Part shown: piece after piece, positions 21,553 through 39,475 of the stretch
How positions within the stretch are numbered: the stretch's first letter is position 1
Layout of the letters: every line of letters starts with the position of its first letter
NCBI GenBank assembly: GCA_029204225.1
Contig: CM055095.1
Coordinates: 26,333,312-26,397,311 of the forward strand
Direction: 5' to 3'
Origin: Diphasiastrum complanatum
Taxonomy: Eukaryota > Streptophyta > Lycopodiopsida > Lycopodiales > Lycopodiaceae
DNA length: 64,000 nt
Made by a program: the position numbers and the translations under genes
The notes under the pieces: model-generated
Databases searched by the model: none
Told to the model about the DNA's origin: nothing
The model's input: the letters and a program-made list of their open reading frames with translations, nothing else

Positions 21553-24500
21553 CGGAGAGCTTGACCGTGAAGATTAGAATTAATTGTATGTTAGGTTAAT
21601 TGTGAAATCATAGCATGTTTGATAATGAATCTATGAATTGCGCTCATGGGATCGAACTATCGCATGACATGCTAGAATCCACTTCATATCTTGATTGCTT
21701 CGCCTATGCTTGGAATTAGAGTTGAAGGTGGATAGGAAAGTCCCCTGCAATGGCGCCAAAATTGTAGGGACTTTCCTGTCCACCTTCAACCCTAATTCCA
21801 AGCACACACGAAGCAATCAAGATATGAAGCGGATTCTAACATGTCACGCAGTAGTTCGATCCCATGAGAGCAATTCATAAATTCATTATCAAAAACATGC
21901 TATGATTTCACAATTAACCCTAAGATCCATTAACCCTAAAGCTTACTTTTCTCTCTCTCTTTTCTCTCACAAAAATAGGAAGATTCAAATCCAACAAATA
22001 GCAAATCCAAATAACAACAAGATAACATAAAAACATGAGGGATGGAGGAAGAGGAAGAGCAAGGACATCCAATTGCCACATGGTAGAGGTTCCACCTTCT
22101 TTTATTGAACATGAAAAATGAATAACAAAGTACCACTATTTATAGTGGATTTTGGGCACTTGGCCACAATAGCTATCGGCCGATTTCTACCTCCCTTCTT
22201 ATTTGAATTTGAATTTAGGTGAGAACCCTCTTTTATGTACTAACTGGACTATTTACACTTTTGACTCCCACAATTGGCCTAAAAGTCCTTTTATTGGTAT
22301 CTATCTAATCAAATAATCACGTGATCATCGGGTTGGACTTACACACGCAGGGTGCCAAATCCCTCACACTTATTTCCTAGTCTAGATCAATCTGATCTAT
22401 ATACATGGTGAGATGATGTCCCACAAAGCCCCAACAAGCCTTTAATGCATGACTCAAGTACAAAGAAAATAATAAACATTATACACAAAATAGGGTACAA
22501 AATAATCAATACCAACATAACTAGTGCCAACTACAATTGTGTATAGCAACGTTCACACATAGAAGATCTTTGTTAAGAAAGATTTGCACCTAGAAATTGT
22601 TGTTTTCAAGTTACAAAAAGTATTTAGCATTCTCTTGATCACTAAGAAAAGGGAGGGTAAGCTACTCAACTATATTGAAATGTGAACTCTTAATTATTTC
22701 TAACAAACATAAGTCACCAACATCACAGGTGCCATAACTTAAAACTTCATAAAAGCCAAGTAAGCTAAGAACATGCATATGTAGAAACCAGAATTCTACA
22801 CTTACGAATGAATCAAAAGGCAAGACATTGATAGTCTGTGAATCAAATACAGACACAGCTGCAACATTGTTAAGAGGTGTCTTAGTCCCATGGACCTCAA
22901 CCATGACATGGTCCAACATACCTGCGAGGCATCAAAGTTGATCATTACTTCTTCAATTTGAAACTACAAATCTAAAAGATGACTACATTAGAGATGGTAC
23001 CTGAAGAAGCCCGTCCAGTTCGTAATTTACTTAATTCCACGATAAACGCATCCATTGCAACCTCCATTTGTGATGATGCTATTTCCCTAGCCTGTTCCGG
23101 AGATCCACTCCCAACAGAGACCTCAATCACATCTTCACCTCCTATACCAAAATTTAAGAATGGAAAACCAAAAACAAGTTAACCACTTGCAGTAAGATCT
23201 ATCTAAATATCTACAAGGTCGTACTACGATTGAAAGGCATGGCAAAAAGTAAACGTTAGCAATGGTCAAAATCAGCTCGGAGTTAGACCTCAAGCAATGC
23301 AAGGCAAAGTTTGTCGACGTGCAAAAGTTTGTTAGCAGGAAGAAAGTCTAAAAAACTCAATTAACAAACCATTTACTATCTCTCATCAAATGCAGTACAT
23401 GATTATTACAAATTGTATAAACCATAAAACTCAAACTGCATGCCAAAACCACGACAAATTATCTCTTTACATCAAAAACAATTTCAAAACATAAGCTAAG
23501 CTAAACATACATAAAACTACCTTAATGTGAAAAGCAAATCCGAACTGCATCATACTTGTCCAATGTCACCTGAAAGCTGAGGGCATGCCTAAGTAGTGTA
23601 GTTCAAACTTTGATACATTCACATGCTTGATTAGTGTACTTCAAAACTGATATATTCGCACTAACGGTTATAAGCTACAAGGGCTCACAACTATAATCTT
23701 AGTTGATTGCTTGTACACAATTTAGACTGATCAAAATTATTGTGTAATTTTCTAGCAAGGCAGGAGAGCGCATGAAGACTATCATAAGCTATAAAAAAAG
23801 CAACAACGAGGAAGACCGTGGAAGTTGAATATATTAGCCAAAGTATCCATCCAAGTCACACATGACACCATGAGAAATCTCCTATATCTAGTAACAAGTT
23901 AATAAGATGGCTAAAGTGCCCCTCTAGACCTTTAAAATATAGCTATATTAGGATCCTTCAAGTATTGAAGTTGTACTAGAATTTTGTTGTGAATCGAGTT
24001 ACAGTGTGCGCCTATTTAGTGCGGAAGTGCGCTACACAGTACATTAGATTACTAGACCTAGATACGCTGTTATTAATCACAAACAATGCAACAATCAATC
24101 ACATAACAATAGATGCAACGTATAAACAACAGTTGGAAGAACTAAAAGTCTTTTGTATTTTGTTTTGTTTCAAAGTGAGTCGGAAGAGCATCACGACATG
24201 CGGCCTGACACTCCTCTTACAATTCTGTATTCTATCTCATACCTTCTATTGATTTCTGGTCTACACTTATGTCTCGCCAGATGGAATTAAAAGATAGTTT
24301 TACTAATCATTACAAGAGATAGTTATGCTAGTCGTATAAAGGAACGACTTGGTGGAAAAGATGACTTGATTCTTCACGAGGACCTCGTTCAGCTTGAGGA
24401 CCTGACATCCTTTGTACCTACAGAACCACAGGCCATTGTTGATGTACGTCAACGTGGGCTCAGAAACCGGCAGGTAACTGAGTACTTGGTTCGTTGGAAA

Positions 24501-27328
24501 TGAAGTTCCGAAGACGATGATACTTGGGAAAAGGAACGTGACCTTATACTGAGGTTCCCAGATTTTCCTCCTTAGATAAGGCATTTTTAAGGAGAAGGGA
24601 ATGTTAGGGACAACTCCCTTGGGTCCCAAACCCAAACTTGAGATTGGACGATGACTGGGCCTGTTGACTTGACCGGTGACTCGTGAACCTGCATGGTTGC
24701 CACATGTCATGATCTAGGACGTGCGCATGGCTTGGAGTCTCTCACCTTGGAGGTATACGAGGGGAGGAGGACTCATTCGCCATCCATTCTATCTACCTAG
24801 GAGGTGGATGGAGAGCGTGTGCGGCCAGGATGAGTGCTAGCTTGAGGCAGGAGATGGTTGAGAGCCTAGGCAGTGGTATGGGACACTGTCTAGGATGGAG
24901 GTCGGATCTTGCTTGATACGGTCACATGCCAGGGCACGGAGGGTGGACCTCGATTAGCTCCTATGGCGGGGTGGAACGTGAATCGTTCGGTCTCTTGTGG
25001 TTAACCAGCACCTGAAGGTATTGCAGTAAGAGAGAGTCTAACATATAGGGCATCATTCATCTCAAAAATACGATTGATATCATGATCACAAATGAGCTAC
25101 ATGTTTTAAGAGTATGGGAGTAGTATGGCTACTCCATTATGGCTTATGGGGTGGATAGACATTCTACAAAGTTCATCTTTAACATGATTCTCTATGAGGC
25201 TTGAGCAAGCCTAATTCTACTAATCAACATTTGGTGTAGCCAACATGATGTAAGGGTTGTTATAAATTGTATAAATTTCAAATTTTGATGTGTATGCGTA
25301 TGTTTTGATTATATGTTATTATGTTGACGTGGCATCCCCGTTCTCGTTCCCATTTTTTCAAGGGTGTTGTCGTTCTTGTTCCTTGTTCCCGTCCCGTGCT
25401 CATTCTCGTTCCTGTTCCCTGGTCATTATGGCATGCATAGGCAACCTAAATTGGGTGCATGCTATGTTTTGCACCTATATCTAGACCTGGAGAGACCCAG
25501 ATCCAACAAATTTTCCAAGCTCCTACACATGGCGACATACATAACAACAACAAAAAACAGCGAGCTATTAACTTGCCCAAACTTCAAGGCTCACACCCAA
25601 ACTTCAAAGGAACCATAGAGGCAAAGGCAATTGGGGCAAAGAGTGGCTTAGTGTATGCATAGCATTCACTAATAGCTCCAAAAAGGGCTTCAAGAACACA
25701 ATTTTGAGGGATTCTAAATTTCAACTACCATTACTAAGTATACCTCCTCTAGCTCTATGGAGTTGATCAATGTGCGGTCACTTACCTTCTTTAAAATAGA
25801 GGAGATTTCACAAGTAGTGGTAGAGGTGAAACCAAATAGTCAAAGTATGTCTAAATTCAATAAAAGCCAACATGGCTTCAAATCACTCATGTGCATTGCA
25901 GTCGTTCACAAGAGATAACAATAAAACAACCACTAGTAAACAATTTGCTAAGGTCTCCGAGAAAATCAGCAGCCAAGTTTGAGGGGGAGACCAAACCATG
26001 TGCCAACAAATGAGTTCAAGCAAGTGCACTACCAACTGCCAAGAGACCAAGGTGAAACACACTACACAAGAAGTTTAAATAGTGGTAACAAGCTTCGTTC
26101 CTATCACCAACTATTGAACTTTTGACATAGTGAAATACTTCAAACACGAGTTTGCATGTCATCCCAGCATGATGCATCATTGCAACACAAGTAGGTCGTA
26201 GTGAAGTACTTCAAACATAACTTTGCATGTCACACCATCATGATGCATCACTGCTACATAAGTAGGTACTTCTTGCATTGTGCCACATCATGTGCAAAGA
26301 GCTGGCTTCTACATTGAAGCTTAAGTTTGCTATGATAACGGCTTAGACCTAAAAGCAAAACTCAAATGACTAAATCAATAACACCCGTTTTGAAATTCCA
26401 GTGAAAAAGAAAAGATTCAATTCACTTAGAGAATTCATTGCATCCTCAATGAATCTGAAAAATTACTTCTACTTTGAATACCATCAAGCCAAATTGATGA
26501 TGATGAACCTTATGTGAACCCTATCCTCACCTAGAGATACAAAAAACATAGCAGATCAAGCTTACTATGGTTTTTTGTTACATTTCAAAGCTTACTTCTT
26601 TTACATGTTGCCACCGTATGTGTGCGGAGGCAAATGGTGCACGCTAGGTGGACGGTACCAAGTGTGCTCTTCCGAGCGTGTACAGTCTATGGAGTGCAGT
26701 CTACAGTATAGGTCTGTATCTCCCAGAAACTCTGCATAAATTCTACAATAAAGGTTGTGCTTCAAATGTTAACGCAGGCGTGGTGTACGAAACGTCTGGG
26801 AATAGAGTGGCAGCATTGATTTGATTTTGACTGCTTATGAGTCCTCAAAATTTCGAGGAATACACAAAAGAGAGAACTATGAAACCCTTTGCAGAAGTAG
26901 CTCAACTTTGCAGAAGTAACTCAACTTTGCAGAAAAAAAGCCGAAATATCCCGAAGCATACTTGATTTTTTAGCTTTGGCAAAGCCTCTGCAAATGGCAT
27001 TATTGGCTCCAGAGACCCTCATTTCCGTACTGCCCAGACCTCGCAGGATTGCAGCCCCTGGATCCACTGGCCTGCACCCGGGACCATTCAAGGAGGATGA
27101 GACAGAAAATATGGATCTAGAGAGAGCGAACAAAGGCTGCCAAGAGTTGTTGCTTGAAGGCTGGGGCATATTAGAACTAGGTTGTACAACTGATTCAACA
27201 ATTAAACTGATCTGGTTATCAAGCGTAGCGAAGGGAGGCGTTTGTGCTGCAGGGAGTAGCGAAAGGAGGGAGCCATTCATGCTGTTGCGACGCAGACGCC
27301 TGCTCAGAGCGGCCTTCGCCATCGCCAT
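12694..27328 (-). CDS. RRF: Organellar (probably mitochondrial) ribosome recycling factor, 8 exons
   Basis: RRF works with EF-G to split the post-termination ribosome in bacteria and organelles. Spliced minus-strand exons: 27328-26962, 23141-23001, 22921-22806, 13768-13677, 13473-13452, 13196-13128, 12951-12883, 12774-12694. They total 957 nt (318 codons plus stop). All seven introns are GT-AG and every split codon closes in phase. Residues 1 to about 125 are an Arg/Ser/Ala-rich, acid-poor extension ending RGFAKAKKS, like a mitochondrial targeting peptide. About 137-318 is the RRF domain: LRTGRAS (162-168), GMLDHVMVEVHGTKTPLNNVA, IPRLTKEH, the basic LSLRRGRQ helix (261-268) and a Lys/Glu-rich C-terminal helix ending KKKEQEILAG. 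The first in-frame ATG of exon 1 was chosen (two close Mets). Introns 1 (3.8 kb) and 3 (9.0 kb) are packed with transposons. Chloroplast targeting is the alternative. Confidence 0.9.
13769..14157. other. Start of RRF intron 3, no gene seen
   Basis: AT-rich sequence after the exon 4 acceptor (minus-strand TTGCAG at 13774-13769). Nothing recognisable before the copia debris. Confidence 0.5.
14158..14983 (+). pseudogene. Decayed Ty1/copia integrase and RT fragment in RRF intron 3
   Basis: About 14170-14350 encodes the integrase tail (NRTIVESAHGMLKAADLSHS, then FWVEDVHNRSPTEALEGKTP), around the region of the catalytic Glu. About 14570-14700 gives the linker KKFPKWFVKTIQDGH. About 14755-14920 gives the N-terminal RT block (WDAMKDVYSSILKNDTWELV, IDTKWVYRIKYNANGEVD). 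It needs several frame changes, breaks off after CKAR where the family has LVAKG, and lacks YVDD and RNase H. It has no LTRs in view and is unrelated to copia-1 at close range. Confidence 0.82.
15135..15240 (+). repeat. gypsy 5' LTR, left piece
   Basis: Matches the first ~106 bp of the right LTR (GACATCATCTCACCATGTAT, AAATAAGTGTGAGGGATTTG, AAGTCCAACC). It then stops abruptly where the right LTR continues CAATGATCACGTG. Confidence 0.8.
15241..15900. other. Sequence inserted in the gypsy 5' LTR, with GGAACG palindromes
   Basis: Two perfect 14-bp palindromes, CCGTTCCGGAACGG (15249-15262) and TGGAACGCGTTCCA (15272-15285), open this insert, with further GTTCC/GGAAC half-sites to 15310. A segment CTCCAACACACAAACTGTAG (near 15594) recurs at about 16374 beyond the TRIM. 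A CTCATCGTCGTATATCATTT segment (near 15557) recurs near 16417. So the insert itself has direct repeats around the TRIM, in swapped order. No coding content is seen. Confidence 0.55.
15901..16044 (+). repeat. TRIM 5' LTR
   Basis: 144 bp, TG...CA, carrying the tRNA-like block at LTR positions 43-115. Confidence 0.93.
15943..16015 (+). tRNA. tRNA-like sequence embedded in the TRIM 5' LTR (not a free tRNA gene)
   Basis: 73 nt. The 7-bp acceptor stem GGGCGGA/TCTGTCC (two G-U pairs) has discriminator A. The D arm is GCTC...GAGC. The T arm is CTGGG-TTCGAAT-CCTAG. The anticodon arm is weakest: TCCCA/TGAGG around loop TCCGGTA, with one mismatch and C instead of U at position 33, so the nominal CGG anticodon is doubtful. 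The internal Pol III promoter is excellent: A box TAGCTCAGTGG (15950-15960) and B box GGTTCGAATCC (15994-16004). Because an identical-length copy lies in the other LTR, it is part of the element. It may act as its promoter rather than in translation. Confidence 0.75.
16161..16304 (+). repeat. TRIM 3' LTR
   Basis: Same length as the left LTR. It differs by one G/A in the A-box and one A/G after the anticodon arm. It is followed by the second CCATC target copy. Confidence 0.93.
16203..16275 (+). tRNA. tRNA-like sequence embedded in the TRIM 3' LTR
   Basis: Second copy of the LTR tRNA-like block, 260 bp downstream of the first. It has A box TAGCTCAATGG (16210-16220) and an unchanged B box (16254-16264). 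Stems are as in the first copy. Confidence 0.73.
16444..16594 (+). repeat. gypsy 5' LTR, right piece
   Basis: Matches the end of the right LTR (AATTGTGAAATCATAGCATG, TTCATATCTTGATTGCTTCG, AAAGTCCCTACA). It is followed by the PBS-like TGGTGACGTTGTCGGGG at 16599. Confidence 0.8.
16617..17966. other. gypsy leader, non-coding
   Basis: About 1.3 kb between the PBS and gag. It contains three or more loose repeats of an AAGGTTNNTTTGAGATTCTGAA-like phrase and CCTTCGCC/CCTTCACTC motifs (about 17100-17560), but no coding region. Confidence 0.5.
17967..18978 (+). pseudogene. gypsy gag, frameshifted
   Basis: Starts MAQGEEDVHYNF. It contains the retrotransposon gag block with LTGAAQDWYFNQTP, stop, RTDWEFIKATLIMRF. 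Then, after a frameshift near 18285, it reads LSKIKMGKKMVQDYMERIKH and FLAGLPKSIRRVR. A coiled, Gln/Lys-rich segment (about 18600-18720) leads to a damaged zinc knuckle at about 18780: CAIYVGNHTINEC, where the second Cys of CCHC is Tyr. Next comes LCNSTGHEITFCSFHSR. The in-frame stop at about 18198 and the frameshift make it non-functional. Confidence 0.8.
19279..20009 (+). pseudogene. gypsy retropepsin-like protease region, frameshifted
   Basis: Starts upstream with KLEIPRTEVIVNILSNKMDI and TLGEFFRLMPHAKE. After a frame change it gives the protease core with the catalytic motif IDGGSGVNLIS (Asp codon at 19673) and the second-strand block FAIKLANQSS...IPIEIAGIQFVITFVVID. A further frameshift near 19895 is needed for GRPWL and QVIHNWGTGKITFENREQ, ending near 20009. 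No RT, RNase H or integrase motif follows. Confidence 0.78.
20010..21167. other. gypsy 3' internal region without recognised domains
   Basis: Contains only short open frames, such as 20321-20548 with PMTKKQAKQHYNKVLHG. I found no YVDD-type RT motif, no RNase H and no integrase zinc finger or DDE. The polymerase genes appear to have been lost rather than merely frameshifted. Confidence 0.6.
21168..21749 (+). repeat. gypsy 3' LTR (right arm of an LTR-LTR inverted pair)
   Basis: 582 bp starting TGTTGGGCTTTGCG, with a possible TATA box in ACTATAAATAATGG. It contains an (AG)n run at 21497-21543. It ends CCTGCA and is followed by A and the palindrome TGGCGCCA, so it also has a PBS next to it. Confidence 0.82.
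21763..22436 (-). repeat. Second gypsy LTR in inverted orientation
   Basis: Read on the minus strand it begins TGTTGGGGCTTTGTGGG at 22436 and ends GTCCCTACA, followed by TTTTGGCGCCATTGCAGGGG (gypsy PBS). It is about 90 bp longer than the plus-strand LTR and clearly the same family. The two LTRs face each other across the 8-bp palindrome TGGCGCCA at 21751-21758. Confidence 0.82.
22437..22805. other. RRF intron 3, 5' end
   Basis: Intronic sequence between the inverted LTR and the exon 3 donor. Nothing else recognised. Confidence 0.5.
22806..23141 (-). CDS. RRF: RRF exons 2 and 3 separated by a 79-bp intron
   Basis: Exon 2 is 23141-23001 and carries the N-terminal helix of the RRF domain with LSKLRTGRAS. 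Exon 3 is 22921-22806 and carries the domain II start (MLDHVMVEVHG, TPLNNVAAVSV, INVLPFDS). The intron between them (23000-22922) is GTACC...CGCAG. Exon 3 ends in phase 0 at donor GTAAGT, which opens the 9-kb intron. Confidence 0.9.
23142..24326. other. RRF intron 1, 3' part
   Basis: AT-rich intron sequence with no recognised coding or element boundary. Confidence 0.5.
24327..24575 (+). pseudogene. Chromovirus (Ty3/gypsy) integrase C-terminus with chromodomain
   Basis: Encodes KERLGGKDDLILHEDL, then FVPTEPQAIVDVRQRGLRNR, then QVTEYLVRWK, stop, SSEDDDTWEKERDL and ILRFPDFPP. The YLVRWKG...DDxTWE pattern is the chromodomain at the end of plant chromovirus integrases. The Gly after WK is replaced by TGA, a single-base change from GGA. 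The rest of pol is absent upstream. It is followed by a purine tract and an LTR. Confidence 0.82.
24602..25043 (+). repeat. Chromovirus 3' LTR
   Basis: Begins TGTTAGGGACAAC directly after the purine tract AAGGAGAAGGGA. It ends GAGAGTCTAACA (TGTTAG/CTAACA inverted ends), 442 bp. The left end is firm from the adjacent PPT. The right end is inferred from the complementary terminus. Confidence 0.6.
25044..26961. other. RRF intron 1, 5' part, with a 71-bp tandem repeat
   Basis: No gene. A GTTC/CGTTCC-rich patch lies at 25340-25430. A 71-bp tandem duplication starts TAGTGAAATACTTC at 26128 and TAGTGAAGTACTTC at 26199, each copy containing TTTGCATGTCA and GATGCATCA. The intron donor is at 26961-26956. 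Confidence 0.55.
26962..27328 (-). CDS. RRF: RRF exon 1: targeting peptide
   Basis: Begins ATGGCGATGGCGAAGGCC (MAMAKA) and is rich in Arg, Ser, Leu and Ala. It ends ...AKAKKS followed by donor GTATGC at 26961. One base of the next codon is carried over (A/GA = Arg123). Confidence 0.86.
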
Positions 27329-27380
27329 CGCCACCAGAACACAGAAAGCAAGCTAGGGCTAGTGTGATTGAGGGTTTTAG

Positions 27381-27389
27381 TTAGGGTTT
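27381..27389 (-). promoter_or_regulatory. Telo-box in the RRF promoter/5' UTR
   Basis: On the minus strand this reads AAACCCTAA, 53-61 bases upstream of the RRF start codon, with a second partial match nearby (AAAACCCTC). Telo-boxes are established promoter motifs of plant genes for the translation machinery. Assigning it to RRF control is inference from position. Confidence 0.5.
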
Positions 27390-28292
27390 GTCTGCTATCC
27401 TGAGAGGATCTTATGGCCCTCTAAGGTTTATGAACGCGCCGTCAGATGTTTAAGATTTAAGAAGAAGAAGAAGCCCCCTTAATGACTTTATAAGGACCTT
27501 GATGATAAAGAAATACGAGTCATCCTAGTGGAATTAACAAGAGTAAAGCTTGTACTACAATTAAGATTACAATCCGCTCAAAAAAACATTTTTATGTTGT
27601 TGTAGTTGGAACTTCCCCTTTGTAACATTGATGATGTATAAGCTCATTGCAAAGTGATGAAAATTCGTTGTCTTAAGAAAGTCATGAGCACTAAGCAAGA
27701 ACACCTTTACACATGCAAAGGAATTCATCAAAACGTCGATGAAATGTGTCGTATGTCAAAAACGATGAGCAACTACTTTTCAGTGCTTTGAGGGCAAAAA
27801 ACGAGATGATCTTGACATGCATATTCTTCAATGCGCAATTCACTACTTATTAGTGGAATATTGGAGTACCCAGCATGTTGAGTTGTCAAGGCAACCTAAA
27901 GTGATCATTTAATACACTAGAAGAATTCACCATTTGGTGCAGATTGTGATCTACGAATTCCCACATCATCGATATCATGACCTTTCATCAAGGGTTAGAG
28001 CGACATGAGACATCATAATTCCTACACCTCAAAAAGGAAGGTTTATGATGACGCCATGCTTATTGAAGCTTGGATTTCTAAAAGAAAAGTGCTTGGAAGC
28101 AAAAACAAAAGATGAGGAATTGGAGGAAACAAATTCAACAATGATGATCGATCAAGCCATTGAGGAAGATCAAACTTTGTAGCAGGTTGAAGAAGAGACA
28201 TTTGGACCAAGTGTTTTGTGCCAAAGAAAGCGACAAAAACATTATAAGAAGAATGGCCACCATCAATAGAATGCTCATTAGTGATTTTTTTA

Positions 28293-28295
<3 letters not shown>
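27390..28295. other. Upstream region of RRF, no gene recognised
   Basis: Contains an (AAG)n patch near 27461 and the telo-box region at its edge. Short frames only. Confidence 0.45.

Positions 28296-28379
<84 letters not shown>
28296..28379. repeat. (CT)n microsatellite
   Basis: Uninterrupted CT dinucleotide array of about 84 bp. It is the first of the series of CT blocks in the 28-37 kb region. Confidence 0.95.

Positions 28380-32229
<3,850 letters not shown>

Positions 32230-32306
<77 letters not shown>
32230..32306. repeat. (CT)n microsatellite preceded by poly-C
   Basis: About 77 bp of CT following a run of ~14 C residues. The flanks carry CTCCCTTAGCGGTCCTATGC-type minisatellite units. 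Confidence 0.92.
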
Positions 32307-32308
<2 letters not shown>

Positions 32309-32399
32309 GGTTCTCATGGTTGCCCCTCGCTTCAGCCCTCCCCTCCGCAAAAGACCGCAAAGTCACGATGTTCTCTCTCTCTCAGATCTCCCTCTCTCT

Positions 32400-32869
<470 letters not shown>

Positions 32870-33009
32870 CACGCTTCTCATGGTTGCCCCTCGCTTCAGC
32901 CCTCCCCTCCGCAAAAAAAGTCACGATGTTCTCTCTCTCTCTCGGATCTCCCTCTCTCTCACTCAGTCACTCACTGACTCACTCACTCACGGTGCTCACG
33001 ATGCTCAAT

Positions 33010-33180
33010 CTCTCTCGGATGCATAGGGACCACAATTATATATATATCATCGGTCGCATAGGGACCGCAATTAGGCCGCAAAGGGACCGTATAGGGACCA
33101 CAATTACGCCGCATAGGGACCGTTGCGTAAGGACCACAATTAGGCCGCATAGAGACCACCGCCACCTAGATCGGAAAACT
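33010..33180. repeat. GCATAGGGACCGCAATTAGG minisatellite
   Basis: About six degenerate ~22-bp units built on GCATAGGGACCGCAATTAGG. The same unit family recurs at about 37190-37240 and 37430-37680. Confidence 0.8.
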
Positions 33181-33276
33181 AGCATCCGTCAACGACATGA
33201 CATACTAGAGTTCCAAATCATCGGTGGTCACCTAGATCGGCCAGCATTGCCTATCAACGACGGGCACTCTTTACTA

Positions 33277-33277
<1 letters not shown>
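33181..33277 (+). mobile_element. Helitron-like 3' terminus, copy A
   Basis: Ends GCCTATCAACGACGGGC (imperfect hairpin), an 8-nt spacer ACTCTTTA and CTAG at 33274-33277, followed by T and (TA)n. A subterminal hairpin plus CTRR next to a T-rich target is the Helitron 3' end pattern. Upstream CACCTAGATCGG is shared with the other copies. The 5' end was not found. Confidence 0.45.
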
Positions 33278-37705
<4,428 letters not shown>

Positions 37706-37783
37706 ACATACTGAATTTCCAAATCATCGGCCACCACCTAGATCGGCCACCATTGCCTGTCAACGATGGGCACTCTTTACTAG
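37706..37783 (+). mobile_element. Helitron-like 3' terminus, copy B
   Basis: Hairpin GCCTGTCAACGATGGGC (37755-37771), spacer ACTCTTTA, CTAG at 37780-37783, then TATATATAT. The preceding CACCTAGATCGGCCACC is shared with copies A and E. Confidence 0.5.
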
Positions 37784-38039
37784 TATATATATATTTAAAC
37801 TTATGTACACTTCTGTGCATGTGTATGGGTGCACCCATGCATCCTCCTCCCCTCAACCATGCATGAGCTTTTTCTAACTAAAAAATCTTGGGGAGGAGGA
37901 TGCATGTATGGGGAATGTGCATATCCCCATACATTTGCACATTGTGTGCATTGAGGGGTGGACCCCAAAAAGATTCTTCAACCCCTCCCTCCCACTTACT
38001 AAATTCAAATACTTAAAAGCCTGCATTTGTGTGTGTGTG

Positions 38040-38079
<40 letters not shown>

Positions 38080-38860
38080 TTCTTTGAGATTTTTTGTCTT
38101 AGAGAGAGAGTTTGAACAAAGGAAAACTTTGTGTCAAATTTCCATTTCAATTTGAATAAATAAAAAAATGTCTAGTTTTAGATATTTAACTTCTACTATT
38201 TTCCACAGTCGTTGCAAGGATGGGATTGGCAATTATGTTCCTTCATAGAGCATGGATGCTAGACGAAGAAAAGAACTTTGGGTAAACTTTTTGTTCATGA
38301 TTTATGGGTAGAACTTTGGTAATTCAAAATAAATAAAAAAGTCATGTAATAAATCTTAGTGTGAGTCTGCTCATCGATGACGTTTTCTTAGGTGGACTGA
38401 CTGGAGAAGGGGGGAAACATATGGGGTGGGCGGAGTGCGGGTGTGCTCTCTAATGGTTAAGAACAAGTTGTTTGGGCAAGAGGCCGATGGTTTAAGTGCT
38501 CGGGGGAGATGGGTGGGTGGGTTTTTCCATGTGACAAAAAAGGGCGAGAAAGTGTTAGAAAAAAATATGCTCTCGCCCTTAAAAGTCTTAGTTTTTTTTT
38601 TTTAAAGGGGGAGGGGGGAGCGGTTTCTTTCTTGATGGGGACTTTTTTTTTGTCTCCTTTTTAAAAAAAAAGAAAATTTAGTTTATGGGGAGCCAAAAAC
38701 CCCTTCACTTTTTTTTGTTTTATGGGGAGTGGGGGTTTACGTTCATATTTTTTTATGAGGGGTTTACATTTTAAAGAGGAGGTGTTTTACATTTAAGAAA
38801 ATGTGTGTGTGTGTTTGGGGGGGGGGACCTCCCTCCCTCTATGCGTGGTTGGTTAGCCTG

Positions 38861-38862
<2 letters not shown>
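37784..38862. other. Gene-free, low-complexity stretch
   Basis: Conserved flank of the Helitron-like end (to about 37890), a GT/GA microsatellite at 38030-38078, and T/G/A homopolymer-rich sequence at 38580-38800. No coding region. Confidence 0.5.
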
Positions 38863-38929
<67 letters not shown>

Positions 38930-39073
38930 CTAGACTCTATACTTCATACAATATACCTCATTCACAAAAAAAAGAATTATATGGAGATGTGTCGGGGGAA
39001 TCACACACACACACACACACACACGTACACATACACGTACACGTGTGTGTGTGTGGGGGGGTTGGTTAGCCTG

Positions 39074-39140
<67 letters not shown>

Positions 39141-39268
39141 CTCTGGACTCTATACCTCATACAATATACCTCATTCACAAAAAAAAAAATTATATGGAGA
39201 TGTGTGTGTGTGTGTGTGTGTGCACACACGTGCGCGCACACACCCATGCATTCGATGTGTCGGGGGAA

Positions 39269-39306
<38 letters not shown>

Positions 39307-39475
39307 GTGTGTGTGTGTGTGTGTATGTGTGTGTGCACGCACGTGTGTTCCAAATCTCCCTTCTCCCGTGTGTGTGTGTGTGTGCACGCACGTGTGTTCC
39401 AAATCCCCCTTCTCTCATATGTGTGTGTGTGTGTGCATGCATGCATGCACGTGTGTTCCAAATCCCCCTTCCCTC
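38863..39475. repeat. Tandem-duplicated GA/GT microsatellite block
   Basis: (GA)n at 38863-38925 and 39075-39135 are each preceded by GTTGGTTAGCCTGTGG and followed by a closely similar segment. This gives a 213-bp duplication. It continues into alternating (CA)n/(GT)n to 39345 and three ~63-bp units ending GTGTGTTCCAAATCCCCCTT (39345-39470). Confidence 0.9.

Larger units (their letters stand above)
15135..21749 (+). mobile_element. Defective Ty3/gypsy-type LTR element with gag and protease only
   Basis: The right LTR is 21168-21749 (TGTTGGGCTTTG...CTGCA). The left LTR starts TGTTGGGGCTCTG at 15135 and matches to about 15240, then is interrupted by 1.2 kb of foreign sequence including a TRIM. 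It resumes near 16444 and ends CCCTACA at 16594. A PBS-like TGGTGACGTTGTCGGGG follows at 16599, the gypsy-type site. The purine-rich GGTGGGGGATAT precedes the right LTR. Inside lie degraded gag and retropepsin but no reverse transcriptase or integrase. The element sits inside RRF intron 3. Confidence 0.8.
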
